DNA from: Rhodoferax sp.
GTDB taxonomy: Bacteria > Pseudomonadota > Gammaproteobacteria > Burkholderiales > Burkholderiaceae_C
Assembly (NCBI GenBank): GCA_030682475.1
Contig: JAUXOA010000091.1
Coordinates: forward strand, 1-64,000
Direction: 5' to 3'
DNA length: 64,000 nucleotides
Numbering within the stretch: position 1 is the stretch's first letter; each line of letters opens with the position of its first letter. Positions 15,282 through 23,885 of the stretch are shown piece by piece. The position numbers were made by a program, and so were the translations under genes. The notes beneath the pieces are model-generated. The model saw only the letters and a program-made list of their open reading frames with translations, was not told where the DNA came from and ran no database searches.

Positions 15282-17240
15282 CTAGTCCCCCAGTCCCATC
15301 TGGATGTAGCCGGTAGGACAGACATCGGCGCAGATGTGGCAGCCAATGCACTTGCTGTAGTCGGTGTCAACGTAGCGTCCCATCGTGGATTTGGCCTTGG
15401 ACACCTTGAACACTGCCACCTGCGGACAATAGACCACGCAGTTGTCGCACTCGAAGCACTGGCCGCAGCTCATGCAGCGCTTGGCCTCGGCGACCGCCTG
15501 CGCTTCCAGCAAGGGCTGCAGGCGCTCTTCGAAGTTGTTCAAGGCCTGCTCCGCCGTGAGCGAAATCATGCCACGCCGATTCCGCGGAACATACGGAAAA
15601 TGACCCAGAAACAATTCCTTGTGCGAAATCACATAGCGGTCCGAGCGGTTGTCAAAATTATGAATCGCCGCCGTGCTCTTGTCGGTGCCGCGGATGGGCT
15701 CATGCACTTCGCTGAAGGCGTAGCCTTTTTCCAGCATCTTGCGTGTCAGATCGAAGGTATGGACGTCGATCTTGGGACGTTTCTCCAGCGGCTCGCTGTG
15801 TAAAAAGCGGTCAATGCCGTCGGCTGCAATGGCGCCGTGCCCAATCGCGGTGGTCAGCAAATGGGGACGCACCACATCGCCGCCGACGAAGAAGCCGGGC
15901 TGCCCCTGCACCTGGTAGTTTTTGTCGTTGTTGATGGCACCTTTGCCGTTGTTGAACTCCTCCAGTCCGGTGAAGTCCACCGCCTGACCGATGGCCGAGA
16001 CGATCAGGTCGGCGGGAATGTCTTCTTCGGTGCCTTCAATGTTCTTGATTTCCAGCCGTCCGCCGACGATTTTGGCTTCGCAGCGCATCACGCGCAGTGC
16101 GATGGCACGACCGTCCGGCCCGAGTATCACCGCCACCGGGGCCATGCCGCCCCGAATGGCAATGCCTTCGGACAGGGCGTGCTCCACCTCATGTTTGGTG
16201 GCCTGCATCTTGTCCACGGCAAAAATCGTGGTCAGCGTGACTTCCGCGCCCTGGCGCGCCGAAGCCTCCGCGACATCGTGTGCCACATGGCCGGCAATGG
16301 CATATTCGGGTCGATCAGATTCGTGAATTTTGTCGATGTGGCCGAGGCGGCGCGCCACGGTAGCGACGTCAATCGAGGTGTCGCCACCACCGACCACCAC
16401 CACGCGCTTGCCGACATGGCGCAGGCGCCCGTCGTTGAAAGCCTTCAGGAACGAAGTGGCGGTGACGCAGTTGGGTGCGTCGGCACCTGCGACCGGCAGG
16501 GCCCGACCGGCTTGTGCGCCCAAGCCCAGGAACACTGCGTCGAATTCGGCACGAATCTGCGCCATTGTGATGTCGGTGCCGATGCGGCAGTTCATGCGGG
16601 TTTTCACGCCCAAATCCAGAATGCGTTGGATTTCTGCGTCCAGCACATCGCGCGGCGTGCGAAAGCCCGGAATGCCGTAGCGCATCATGCCGCCGAGTTC
16701 CACCCGTTCATCGAACAGCGTAACTTCGTGGCCCTTCAGCGCCAACTGGTAGGCCGCTGACAAACCAGCGGGACCGCCCCCGATCACCGCTACTTTTTTT
16801 CCAGTCAGGGTGTTCGGCTTGACGTAGGCGAGACCTTTTGCAATTGCATAGTCACCCAAAAAATGCTCCGCCGAGTTGATGCCGACAAAGTCTTCCACCT
16901 GATTGCGGTTGCAGCCCGATTCGCAGGGGGCCGGACAAACGCGCCCCATGACGGAGGGGAAGGGGTTGGCCTCGGTCAGTCGGCGAAACGCGTATTCCTG
17001 CCACACCATGCCAGCCGGTGGCTTCTCGATGCCGCGCATGATGTTGAGGTAGCCTCGAATGTCCTCGCCCGCCGGGCAACTGCCCTGGCACGGTGGCGCG
17101 CTTTGAATATAGGTTGGGCACTTGTGCGAGTGGTCCGCATCAAAAATCTCCTTTTGCCAGGAGAGCACCTGGTTGTCGCCATCTTTGTAACGGCGAAAAT
17201 TCAACGGCTTGGCCGTGCTGGCTTCGGTGGTGGCGGTCAT
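15282..17240 (-). CDS. dsrL: DsrL, NAD(P)H:acceptor oxidoreductase (iron-sulfur flavoprotein)
   Basis: A 652-residue flavoprotein related to the small subunit of glutamate synthase. It has an N-terminal cysteine cluster region (CPAPCESGCNRNQ), FAD binding (VAVIGGGPAGLSAAYQLA), NAD(P) binding (VVVVGGGDTSIDVATVARR) and a C-terminal two-cluster ferredoxin part (CMSCGQCFECDNCVVYCPQ; CIGCHICADVCP). It is the physiological electron partner of reverse DsrAB and reduces NAD(P)+ during sulfur oxidation. A dsrL next to dsrABCEFH marks the oxidative pathway. ATG 17240 (MTATTEAS) follows AGGAG; the 32 extra codons upstream are not family-like. Confidence 0.93.
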   Translation of the reverse strand: MTATTEASTAKPLNFRRYKDGDNQVLSWQKEIFDADHSHKCPTYIQSAPPCQGSCPAGEDIRGYLNIMRGIEKPPAGMVWQEYAFRRLTEANPFPSVMGRVCPAPCESGCNRNQVEDFVGINSAEHFLGDYAIAKGLAYVKPNTLTGKKVAVIGGGPAGLSAAYQLALKGHEVTLFDERVELGGMMRYGIPGFRTPRDVLDAEIQRILDLGVKTRMNCRIGTDITMAQIRAEFDAVFLGLGAQAGRALPVAGADAPNCVTATSFLKAFNDGRLRHVGKRVVVVGGGDTSIDVATVARRLGHIDKIHESDRPEYAIAGHVAHDVAEASARQGAEVTLTTIFAVDKMQATKHEVEHALSEGIAIRGGMAPVAVILGPDGRAIALRVMRCEAKIVGGRLEIKNIEGTEEDIPADLIVSAIGQAVDFTGLEEFNNGKGAINNDKNYQVQGQPGFFVGGDVVRPHLLTTAIGHGAIAADGIDRFLHSEPLEKRPKIDVHTFDLTRKMLEKGYAFSEVHEPIRGTDKSTAAIHNFDNRSDRYVISHKELFLGHFPYVPRNRRGMISLTAEQALNNFEERLQPLLEAQAVAEAKRCMSCGQCFECDNCVVYCPQVAVFKVSKAKSTMGRYVDTDYSKCIGCHICADVCPTGYIQMGLGD

Positions 17241-17283
17241 ATCGGAGTCTCCTGATGTTTTGTATTTGCAGCCAGAGGGCGGG

Positions 17284-18777
17284 TTATTTGTCGCCCAGGC
17301 GGATCGCTTTGCTGACCAACTGGTGGACGCCGCCAATCATGCTCATGTTGAAGCCGTAGTAGGGCAGCACCTTGGTGAACTGGGCTTTGCAGATGGCGCA
17401 GATCGTGGCCATGAAGTTCACGCCGTGGTCGTCCACCACGTTCTTCAAGGCTTCCATGCGGGGCAATGCGCCCTTGACGCGCAACTCCATCAGATCGTCC
17501 GTCAACAAGCCACCACCGCCGCCGCAGCAGAAGGTGCTTTCATGGATGGTTTGCCGGGACATGTCATGAAAATGGTTGGCCACGGACGTGATGATGCGCC
17601 GGGGAATGATGAACTGTCCACCGACCAGGTTGCCCATGCGCGAGCCACGCGCCACGTTGCAGGAGTCATGGAAGGTGATGATGCGCGCGTCGTTGGCGTC
17701 CTTGTCAAACTGGAGCGCGCCGCGTTGAATCAGGTCGTCGGTGAGCTCGCAGATGTGCTGCGGCACCGGGTAGCGTTGATCGAGATAGTCAAACGGGCCG
17801 ATCAAGGTGTTCCAGTAACTGTAGGCGACACGCCAGGCATGGCCGCACTCGCCGACGACGATGCGCCTGACGCCCAACTCCAGCGCGGCTTCGCGCACGC
17901 GCAACGAGATGTTGCGCATCTGCTCGTAGTTGCCGATGAACAGGCCGAAATTGCCGGCCTCGGAGGCGTGCGAACTCAGCGTCCAACTGATGCCGGCGGC
18001 GTGGAACACCTTGGCATAACCAATCAGGCTTTCGACGTGGGGTTCGGAAAAGAAGTCGGCCGAAGGCGTGATCAGCAACACCTCGGCGCCCTTGACGTTG
18101 AGCGGGAACTTGATGTCCAGCCCGGTCTCAATCTTGGTATCTTCTTCCAGGCCTTCGAGCGTGTTTTCCAGCGCTGGACCGGGGATACCCAGGTTGTTGC
18201 CGATGCGGTGCACCTTGCCGATGATCTCGTTCGAATACTTTTGCCCCATACCGATCGAGGCCATGATCTCGCGCGCGGCCATGGTGACCTCGGCGGTGTC
18301 GATGCCATAAGGGCAAAATACCGAGCATCTGCGGCATTCCGAGCACTGGTTGAAATAACTGTACCACTCGTCTAGTACCGTGCGCGTGAGGTCTACCGCG
18401 CCCACCAGCTTGGGAAAATATTTGCCGGCAAACGTGAAGTAGCGCCGGTAGACCATGCGCATCAGGTCCTGGCGCGCCACCGGCATGTTCTTCGGGTCTG
18501 CGGTGCCCAGAAAATAATGGCATTTATCAGAGCAGGCACCGCAATGTACGCAGGCGTCCATATAGACCTGGAGCGAACGGTACTTGCCCAGCAAATCACC
18601 CATCTTGGCAATCGCTTTGTCGTGCCAGTCCTCTACCAGCGCTTCCGGAAATCCAAGCGCATTCTGAATCGGCGCCGCCGCGATAAAAGGTTTGAGGTGC
18701 GACGTGGCTCCCACCTGCACCAGCGGAATGACCGGGTAGCTCTTGAGCTTGGGGGTATCGAAAGCGGCGGTGGCCAT
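17284..18777 (-). CDS. dsrK: DsrK, HdrD-like catalytic subunit
   Basis: A 497-residue cytoplasmic iron-sulfur subunit. Two ferredoxin motifs (CVHCGACSDKC near residue 75; CSECRRCSVFCP near 144) are followed by CCG-domain segments (ECGHAWR; FHDSCNVARGS; STFCCGGGGGLL) that bind the special 4Fe-4S centre of heterodisulfide-reductase-type enzymes. It acts on the DsrC trisulfide or disulfide and hands electrons to DsrM. It lies between dsrM and dsrL. Confidence 0.95.
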   Translation of the reverse strand: MATAAFDTPKLKSYPVIPLVQVGATSHLKPFIAAAPIQNALGFPEALVEDWHDKAIAKMGDLLGKYRSLQVYMDACVHCGACSDKCHYFLGTADPKNMPVARQDLMRMVYRRYFTFAGKYFPKLVGAVDLTRTVLDEWYSYFNQCSECRRCSVFCPYGIDTAEVTMAAREIMASIGMGQKYSNEIIGKVHRIGNNLGIPGPALENTLEGLEEDTKIETGLDIKFPLNVKGAEVLLITPSADFFSEPHVESLIGYAKVFHAAGISWTLSSHASEAGNFGLFIGNYEQMRNISLRVREAALELGVRRIVVGECGHAWRVAYSYWNTLIGPFDYLDQRYPVPQHICELTDDLIQRGALQFDKDANDARIITFHDSCNVARGSRMGNLVGGQFIIPRRIITSVANHFHDMSRQTIHESTFCCGGGGGLLTDDLMELRVKGALPRMEALKNVVDDHGVNFMATICAICKAQFTKVLPYYGFNMSMIGGVHQLVSKAIRLGDK

Positions 18778-18791
18778 GATGAGTTGGGGGA

Positions 18792-19526
18792 CTAGGGACG
18801 CTTGTCCAGCGCCTCGGTCCAGGCCGCGACATGGCGCACCTCGCGGGCGTTGTCGACCTGGTTGAGGGTGGGGCTGAAGAACAGGGCGGGTGCATGCAGC
18901 AGCTTGCTGATGGGAAAGATGAGCATGAGCAGTGCCACCAGCGCCAGATGCACCAGCAGCACCGGGTCGCTCGGCAAGGGCTGCCAGTCAAAGCGCATCA
19001 GGCCGAGCATGAAAACTTTCACGGCCACGATGTCAGTGGGCAGCACAAAGCGCATCGCCAGCCCGCTCAGGCCAATCGCCAGTAGCAGCGCCAGCATCAG
19101 ATGATCGGACGGAGTGGAGATATAGCGCACGCGGTCTACCAGCCAGCGCCGGGCCCACAAGCCACCCAAGGCGGCGGCAAAAGCAAAACCGGCGTAAGTG
19201 CCAAAGGGCTGGATCAACACGACAGGCAGCCATACCGGCTCCTGAAAATAGCGCAGGTGACGCAATACCACCAGCAGCAGCGCCGCATGGAAAGTCCAGC
19301 CGAAAATCCAGGTCCATTTACTGGACTTGAACAGGCTCTCGAAAAAAACCACTTCGCGCGCCATGCGCCAGCCCACGCCGGTGCTGGTCATGGGTGAGGG
19401 TCCGATGGGAATCTTCAGCGGTGCCGGGGTTTTGGCGTAGTTGCGGATCTTCAGGCCCACTCCGACGACGAGCACCAAGGTGGCAACGTAGAACAGGAGT
19501 GCATAGAAAATCGTCAGCAGCGACAT
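18792..19526 (-). CDS. dsrM: DsrM, NarI-like membrane cytochrome b
   Basis: A 244-residue protein with about five or six hydrophobic segments and several histidines suited to heme b ligation (FHAALLLVVLRHL; HLALVALLMLIFPISKLLHAP). It anchors DsrK and connects it with quinone. ATG 19526 (MSLLTIFYALLFY) was preferred; a start 5 codons upstream (19541) is also possible. It follows dsrC and precedes dsrK. Confidence 0.9.
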   Translation of the reverse strand: MSLLTIFYALLFYVATLVLVVGVGLKIRNYAKTPAPLKIPIGPSPMTSTGVGWRMAREVVFFESLFKSSKWTWIFGWTFHAALLLVVLRHLRYFQEPVWLPVVLIQPFGTYAGFAFAAALGGLWARRWLVDRVRYISTPSDHLMLALLLAIGLSGLAMRFVLPTDIVAVKVFMLGLMRFDWQPLPSDPVLLVHLALVALLMLIFPISKLLHAPALFFSPTLNQVDNAREVRHVAAWTEALDKRP

Positions 19527-19593
19527 GGGCAGTACCGGCAAGTTATTTGCAAGTTATAGGCGTGCCGGAGAAGGCGTGTCGCGACGGCTGCGC

Positions 19594-19926
19594 TCAGATG
19601 CAGCCGGTGGGTTTGGGCAGACCGGCGATCTTGCAAGCCTGCTTGGCCGGGCCGTAGGGGAACAAGTCATACAGGTATTTGCTGTTGCCCTTTTCCTCGC
19701 CGAACTGCTTGCCGATGGCTTTGGTCAGCACCCGAACGGCCGGTGCAATCTGGTACTCGTGATAGTACTCGCGCAGAAAGTTGATGACTTCCCAGTGGTT
19801 GTCCGTCAGCGCAACCTTTTCTTCTTCCGCCAGATGACCGGCGGCTTCGGTGGTCCATTCGGCCAGGTTCAGCAGGTAACCCTCTTCGTCAGTTTCGTAG
19901 GTGGTGCCGTTAATCTCAAAGCTCAT
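19594..19926 (-). CDS. dsrC: DsrC, sulfur carrier protein
   Basis: A 110-residue protein from ATG 19926 (MSFEINGTTYETDEEGYL). The C-terminal arm keeps both functional cysteines: PAKQAC-KIAGLPKPT-GCI, ten residues apart, the last one penultimate. It accepts sulfur from DsrEFH and delivers it as persulfide to DsrAB; oxidised forms are processed by DsrMK. It is the only one of the three DsrC-fold sequences in the window with these cysteines. Confidence 0.96.
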   Translation of the reverse strand: MSFEINGTTYETDEEGYLLNLAEWTTEAAGHLAEEEKVALTDNHWEVINFLREYYHEYQIAPAVRVLTKAIGKQFGEEKGNSKYLYDLFPYGPAKQACKIAGLPKPTGCI

Positions 19927-19967
19927 GTATTTCTCCAGAAAAAAAATTATCAAAAATTATCTTCGTC

Positions 19968-20267
19968 TCACAACCAGGAATGCGAGGTGTTGTATTCCAC
20001 GGTCAAGTCCACAAAACCGCCGTAATCGACCAGCGTCACGCCGTCGATCAGCTTGCCGGTCACGCCGCGGGCATCCATGTCGGGTTGCAGGGCATAGACC
20101 CTGAGCGTGGCGCAGGCCTGGCGCACGCGGGATTCAACGGCGCTGCCCACGGTGGCAGCGTAAATGCCGTCTTCAATCAGCAGCAGCGCGCTGCCGGGTT
20201 GGGCCAGCGCCAGGCAACTGTCCAGCATGCTGGTTTGGAAGGGGGATTTATTGATGATGTGCAACAT
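19968..20267 (-). CDS. dsrH: DsrH (TusB-like) sulfurtransferase subunit
   Basis: A 99-residue protein of the DsrH/TusB family (MLHIINKSPFQTSMLDSCLAL, LLLIEDGIYAAT). It forms the DsrE2F2H2 hexamer that passes sulfur from TusA to DsrC. It follows dsrF by 18 nt. Confidence 0.92.
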   Translation of the reverse strand: MLHIINKSPFQTSMLDSCLALAQPGSALLLIEDGIYAATVGSAVESRVRQACATLRVYALQPDMDARGVTGKLIDGVTLVDYGGFVDLTVEYNTSHSWL

Positions 20268-20285
20268 GGATGGTTTTTTTCGTCT

Positions 20286-20684
20286 TCAAAAGCTCAGGAT
20301 CACGTCCTGTTGCGCCATGAGCTGCCCCATTTGCTGGGCATCAAGCACCTCAACCGGAACCAGCAGGTCTTTTTCAGACAAACCGCGTTGCGCCAGCGAG
20401 GCCTGGTCGACATAGAGTTTTTCCACGTCATAGCCGTCCAGCGCGCGGTAGCTGGGCGAGAAGTTCTTGATGCCGATGCCCTTGGTTTGCTGGCCCTTGA
20501 CCAACTCATAGACGCCGTCGTCGATGAACACCAGGCTCACGTCCTGATCGAAAGTGGCGGTGATTAAAACCACCTCCAGGCTTTCCAGCGCATAGATGGT
20601 GCCGTAAGGCGCCTTGCGGTTCACAAACATGAACTTCTTGATTTTGGGTCCGCTGGCCGCGGGGTTTGCTTGTTCGCTCATCAC
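20286..20684 (-). CDS. dsrF: DsrF (TusC-like) sulfurtransferase subunit
   Basis: A 132-residue DsrF family protein (NRKAPYGTIYALESLEVVL). It is the structural partner of DsrE and DsrH in the sulfur-relay hexamer. Starts at 20684 or 20681 (adjacent ATGs) are both possible. Confidence 0.92.
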   Translation of the reverse strand: MMSEQANPAASGPKIKKFMFVNRKAPYGTIYALESLEVVLITATFDQDVSLVFIDDGVYELVKGQQTKGIGIKNFSPSYRALDGYDVEKLYVDQASLAQRGLSEKDLLVPVEVLDAQQMGQLMAQQDVILSF

Positions 20685-20699
20685 GGGTTCCTTATTCGA

Positions 20700-21059
20700 T
20701 CAATCGCCAAACGTGACCATACGATCAGCCTTGATGCCGCTGTCCACCAGTTGGCCCAGACCCGAGATACGAAACCCCGGCGCCAAAATTTCTTCCTGGA
20801 TGCCACGGCGCAAGGCCGCCGCCACACACACCACCAGATCCACCTTGTGCTCGGCGGCCAGGGCCGACCAGCGGTTGACGATGTGGCGGTCGTCCTGCGG
20901 CGGCTCGGTCAGCCGGGTCGCGTTATTGACGCCGTCGTGATAGAAGAACACGCGCTGGATCGCATGACCTTTGGCCAGTGCCGCGACCGCGAACTGGTAG
21001 GCACTGTCCGACGCCTGGTGCGTGTAGGGGCCTTCGTTGACAACTAAACCGAATTTCAT
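20700..21059 (-). CDS. dsrE: DsrE (TusD-like) sulfurtransferase subunit
   Basis: A 119-residue protein starting MKFGLVVNEGPYTHQASDSA. The active-site cysteine is in VDLVVCVAAALRRG. It receives sulfane sulfur, likely from TusA, and transfers it to DsrC. ATG 21059 was chosen because the family begins there; an in-frame TTG lies 9 codons upstream. Confidence 0.93.
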   Translation of the reverse strand: MKFGLVVNEGPYTHQASDSAYQFAVAALAKGHAIQRVFFYHDGVNNATRLTEPPQDDRHIVNRWSALAAEHKVDLVVCVAAALRRGIQEEILAPGFRISGLGQLVDSGIKADRMVTFGD

Positions 21060-21088
21060 GAGGGAGTCAATTCCGGGTTCGATCAAAA

Positions 21089-22159
21089 TTAAAAACGGAT
21101 ATGGGTCGATGCGTTCAGGCTGGAGCGTGCGCCGCGCCAGTCGTCAATCAGGTACTTGGTAAAGGGCAGATCACATTTCTCGAAGAATTGCGGCCAGCCG
21201 ATACGCTCGATCCAGTCCGCCACCCGTTCCCAGGAACGTGCATCTTCCTTGTAGGTGTAGAGGATTTTCTTGACCATGGCCGAAACTTCGGGCCAGCGTG
21301 GCGGGTTGTTGGGCAGACCCGAGGCCACCATCTTCATGAAGGTCGGTTTGCCGCGCGCATTGGAGTTCTTGCCGCCGACCCAGATCGCCAGCTTGGTGTG
21401 CTCGGGGTCGTTGATCTGCATGGGAGGGCAGGGTGGGTAGCAGGCACCGCAGCACATGCATTTGGCCTCGTCAATTTCCAGTGACGGCTTGCCGTTGACC
21501 ATGGCGGGCCGGATGGCAGCCACCGGGCAACGCGCCACCACGGTCGGGCGCTCGCACATATTGGCCACCAGATCATGGTTGATCTTGGGTGGCTTGGTGT
21601 GCTGGACGACGATGGCAATGTCGGCCTGACCACCGCAGTTGATCTCGCAGCAGGAGGTGGACAGGTGCACGCGGTTGGGCATTTCTTCCTTGATGAACTC
21701 GGCGTGCAGGTCGTCCATCAGGGCCTTGACCGCGCCCGAGGCATCGGTGCCGGGAATGTCGCAGTGCAGCCAACCTTGGGTATGGGCGATGGCCGACACC
21801 GAATTGCCGGTGCCGCCGACCGGGAAACCATTGTTGGTGAGCGCTTCAACCAGCGGCGCCACACGTGTGGGGTCGGACACCATGTACTCGATGTTGCTGC
21901 GGATGGTAAAGCGCACATGCCCGTCGGCATAGGTGTCGGCAATGTCGCACAGCTTGCGGATGGTGAACAGGTCCATCTGCCGCTGCGTGCCGGCGCGCAC
22001 GGTCCAGATTTCGTCGCCGGTGTACGAGACATGGTGCAGCACGCCCGGACGAGGCCGGTCGTGGTACTTCCAGTTGCCGTAATTCTTGAGCATCAGCGGA
22101 TGCAGGTACTGCTTGTTATCGGGAACGCCGCTCTCAATGGGGGTGCGCATGGTTGCCAT
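21089..22159 (-). CDS. dsrB: Reverse-type dissimilatory sulfite reductase beta subunit
   Basis: A 356-residue siroheme enzyme subunit. The cluster and siroheme ligand motif is STSCCEINCGG with ARCPVAAI, and a ferredoxin insert KCMCCGACYPPCPPM follows. With DsrA it oxidises DsrC-bound sulfur to sulfite in the cytoplasm. ATG 22159 (MATMRTPIESG) has AAGGAGA upstream; the longer frame runs into the repeat. Unusually, a 159-nt gap with two repeats and a hairpin separates it from dsrA. Confidence 0.96.
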   Translation of the reverse strand: MATMRTPIESGVPDNKQYLHPLMLKNYGNWKYHDRPRPGVLHHVSYTGDEIWTVRAGTQRQMDLFTIRKLCDIADTYADGHVRFTIRSNIEYMVSDPTRVAPLVEALTNNGFPVGGTGNSVSAIAHTQGWLHCDIPGTDASGAVKALMDDLHAEFIKEEMPNRVHLSTSCCEINCGGQADIAIVVQHTKPPKINHDLVANMCERPTVVARCPVAAIRPAMVNGKPSLEIDEAKCMCCGACYPPCPPMQINDPEHTKLAIWVGGKNSNARGKPTFMKMVASGLPNNPPRWPEVSAMVKKILYTYKEDARSWERVADWIERIGWPQFFEKCDLPFTKYLIDDWRGARSSLNASTHIRF

Positions 22160-22176
22160 GATGGTCTCCTTAATTT

Positions 22177-22224
22177 GTTGGGGACAGAGCTTGCTCGCTA
22201 CGCGTAGCTGCGGACTGTCCCGCA
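22177..22224. repeat. 48-nt hairpin repeat upstream of dsrB
   Basis: A GTTGGGGACAGAGCTTGCTC...CGGACTGTCCCGCA element with GGACAG/CTGTCC arms. It lies a few bases 5' of the dsrB ribosome binding site on the transcribed (minus) strand. Confidence 0.8.
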
Positions 22225-22237
22225 AGTGTTCGGTTTA

Positions 22238-22285
22238 GTTGAGGACAGAGCTTGTTCGCTTCGCGTAACTACGGTCTGTCCCGCA
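22238..22285. repeat. 48-nt hairpin repeat between dsrA and dsrB
   Basis: A GTTGAGGACAGAGCTTGTTC...CGGTCTGTCCCGCA element with 7-bp perfect arms (GGACAGA/TCTGTCC). It is a tandem, same-orientation copy 13 nt from the copy at 22177-22224. Confidence 0.8.
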
Positions 22286-22288
22286 TGC

Positions 22289-22312
22289 GCTTGGCGCCGG
22301 GGGGCGCCAAGC
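22289..22312 (-). other. Strong intra-operon hairpin after dsrA
   Basis: GCTTGGCGCC and its exact complement form a 10-bp stem with a 4-nt loop, beginning 6 nt past the dsrA stop on the minus strand. No U-tract follows, so it is more likely an mRNA-stabilising or processing hairpin than a terminator. Confidence 0.65.
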
Positions 22313-22318
22313 GGGGTT

Positions 22319-23599
22319 TCATGCAGCCGCTTTGCGGGCGTTGATTTTGGCCACTTCATCGTCCCAGCCGTCGGCGCGGACATAGGGGTTGGTGCGCGGC
22401 GTGGTAACCATGTTGGCATCAATCTCCAGCTCGATGCCTTCCAGGAAGTTGACCAGCCCGATGCGTTCGATCATCTCACCGGTGCGCTCGTGTTCCAGCG
22501 CATTTTCGGCAAAGAAGTCGATCGTCTTCTGACCCAGATCCACCAGCGCCTGGTAATCCTCATCGGTCTTCATGGGCATGAAGGGCACGACTACCGTGCC
22601 CATCAGATCGCCGATCTTGAGTGTGCGCTTGCCGCCCATCAGTACTGTTACGCCCTTGTCAGTGCCGGTGGCCAGGGCCCCGGTCATGACGTTGATGCAG
22701 TGCATGCAGCGCACGCAGTTGCCATTGTCGATTTCCAGCGACTGGGTGTCGTTGATGGCGACGCTGGAAATCTTCGGGCCCTTGGCGACATCTTTGGTCT
22801 CCTTGAGCATGATGGTCTTGGTCGGGCAGCGGCTGACCACATCGTTCACCAGTTCGGTCATGCCGTGTTTGGTGAACCACTTGCGCGCCATGGATTCATC
22901 GGTGCGAATGTTGTCGCGCCAGGTGCCGATGACCGCCATGTCGGCACGCTGGATGGAATTCATGCAGTCATTCGGGCAGCCCGAAAACTTGAACTTGAAC
23001 TTGTAAGGCAGCGCCGGGCGGTGCATGTCGTCCAGAAAGGTGTTGAGCACCTGGCGGTGTGCCCGCCCCTCGTCATAGCAGGACTGCTCGCAGCGCGCCG
23101 CACCGACGCAGGACATGCTGGTGCGCACCGCCGGGCCGGCGCCACCCAGGTCAAAGCCCAGTTCGTTCAGCTCATCGAAGGCGCCCTGCACGTTGGCCGT
23201 GCTGGCACCCTGGAACATGATGTCGCCGGACTGGCCGTGAAAGGCAATCAGGCCGGAGCCGTGGCGCTCCCAGATGTCGCACATATCGCGCAGCACCTTG
23301 CTGTTGTAGTGCATGCCTGCCGGTGGCTGCACGCGCAGGGTGTGAAATTCCTTGGAGGCAGGGAACATCTCGGCCACTTCGGAAAACCGGGGGATGACAC
23401 CACCGCCATAGCCAAATACCCCGACCGTGCCGCCCTTCCAGTAACCCTTGCGGGTTTTGTAGGAGTGCTCCAGTTGACCCATCAGGTCGGTCATGTAGTC
23501 GCTTTCCTTGGCCAGCCGTTTCAGACCGGTCACAAAGCTCGGCCACGGACCAGCCTCTAGCTGGTCGAGCATGGGGGTGTCGTACGGTTTCTTGCTCAT
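22319..23599 (-). CDS. dsrA: Reverse-type dissimilatory sulfite reductase alpha subunit
   Basis: A 426-residue subunit. Siroheme/4Fe-4S ligands are in SCVGAARCEQSCYDEG and KFSGCPNDC; a ferredoxin insert motif CVRCMHCINVMTGA lies near residue 290. It works in the oxidative direction, as shown by the presence of dsrEFH and dsrL. It is the first gene of the dsr operon, with GGAGA before the start. A 48-nt repeat lies in its leader. A TATGAT -10 candidate (23705-23700, minus strand) has no good -35 element, so its promoter is not settled. Confidence 0.97.
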   Translation of the reverse strand: MSKKPYDTPMLDQLEAGPWPSFVTGLKRLAKESDYMTDLMGQLEHSYKTRKGYWKGGTVGVFGYGGGVIPRFSEVAEMFPASKEFHTLRVQPPAGMHYNSKVLRDMCDIWERHGSGLIAFHGQSGDIMFQGASTANVQGAFDELNELGFDLGGAGPAVRTSMSCVGAARCEQSCYDEGRAHRQVLNTFLDDMHRPALPYKFKFKFSGCPNDCMNSIQRADMAVIGTWRDNIRTDESMARKWFTKHGMTELVNDVVSRCPTKTIMLKETKDVAKGPKISSVAINDTQSLEIDNGNCVRCMHCINVMTGALATGTDKGVTVLMGGKRTLKIGDLMGTVVVPFMPMKTDEDYQALVDLGQKTIDFFAENALEHERTGEMIERIGLVNFLEGIELEIDANMVTTPRTNPYVRADGWDDEVAKINARKAAA

Positions 23600-23618
23600 G
23601 GTGAGTCTCCATTAATTA

Positions 23619-23666
23619 GTTGAGGACAGAGCTTGTTCATTTCGTGTAACTGCGGTCTGTCCCGCA
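23619..23666. repeat. 48-nt hairpin repeat upstream of dsrA
   Basis: A GTTGAGGACAGAGCTTGTTC...CGGTCTGTCCCGCA element, 19 nt before the dsrA start, ending close to its ribosome binding site. It is the same family as the elements in front of dsrB and dsrR. Confidence 0.8.
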
Positions 23667-23811
23667 AGGTTTCAGGATGCGAACGGGGTGCATTGATCGA
23701 TCATAGCCTGGCTGACGTCCGCCTCTTCGGGCCGGTTCACAGTCAACTCTGGGCTGGATGTTACGTGTCACCGTGCGGCGGGCGCTATCACCCTCGTTCA
23801 GTATGATGTGC

Positions 23812-23856
23812 TACCCATTAGGGCTATATGTCCCCACCCGTGCCGGTTATAGACGG
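23812..23856 (+). promoter_or_regulatory. Sulfur-regulon promoter of the accessory cluster
   Basis: TACCCAT (23812-23818), 16 nt, CACCCGT (23835-23841), CCGGTTATAGACGG (-10-like TATAGA at 23848-23853). The elements and spacing are the same as upstream of soeA. Around the -10 a perfect GTGCCG-N8-CGGCAC inverted repeat is present. The -10 lies about 33 nt before the start at 23886. The region back to dsrA (23667-23811) may hold the dsrA promoter, which could share the TACCCAT box. Confidence 0.75.
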
Positions 23857-23885
23857 CACGGCCCGTCATTGCGCCAAATAGCACC

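Noticed and set aside
15837-16760. A long plus-strand open frame opposite dsrL
   Set aside because: It is rich in His, Arg and Gln, as antisense frames of GC-rich genes are, and lies wholly inside dsrL.
22289-22312. A true terminator after dsrA
   Set aside because: The stem is strong but no U-tract follows, and dsrB to dsrR must be transcribed; an mRNA-stabilising role is more likely.
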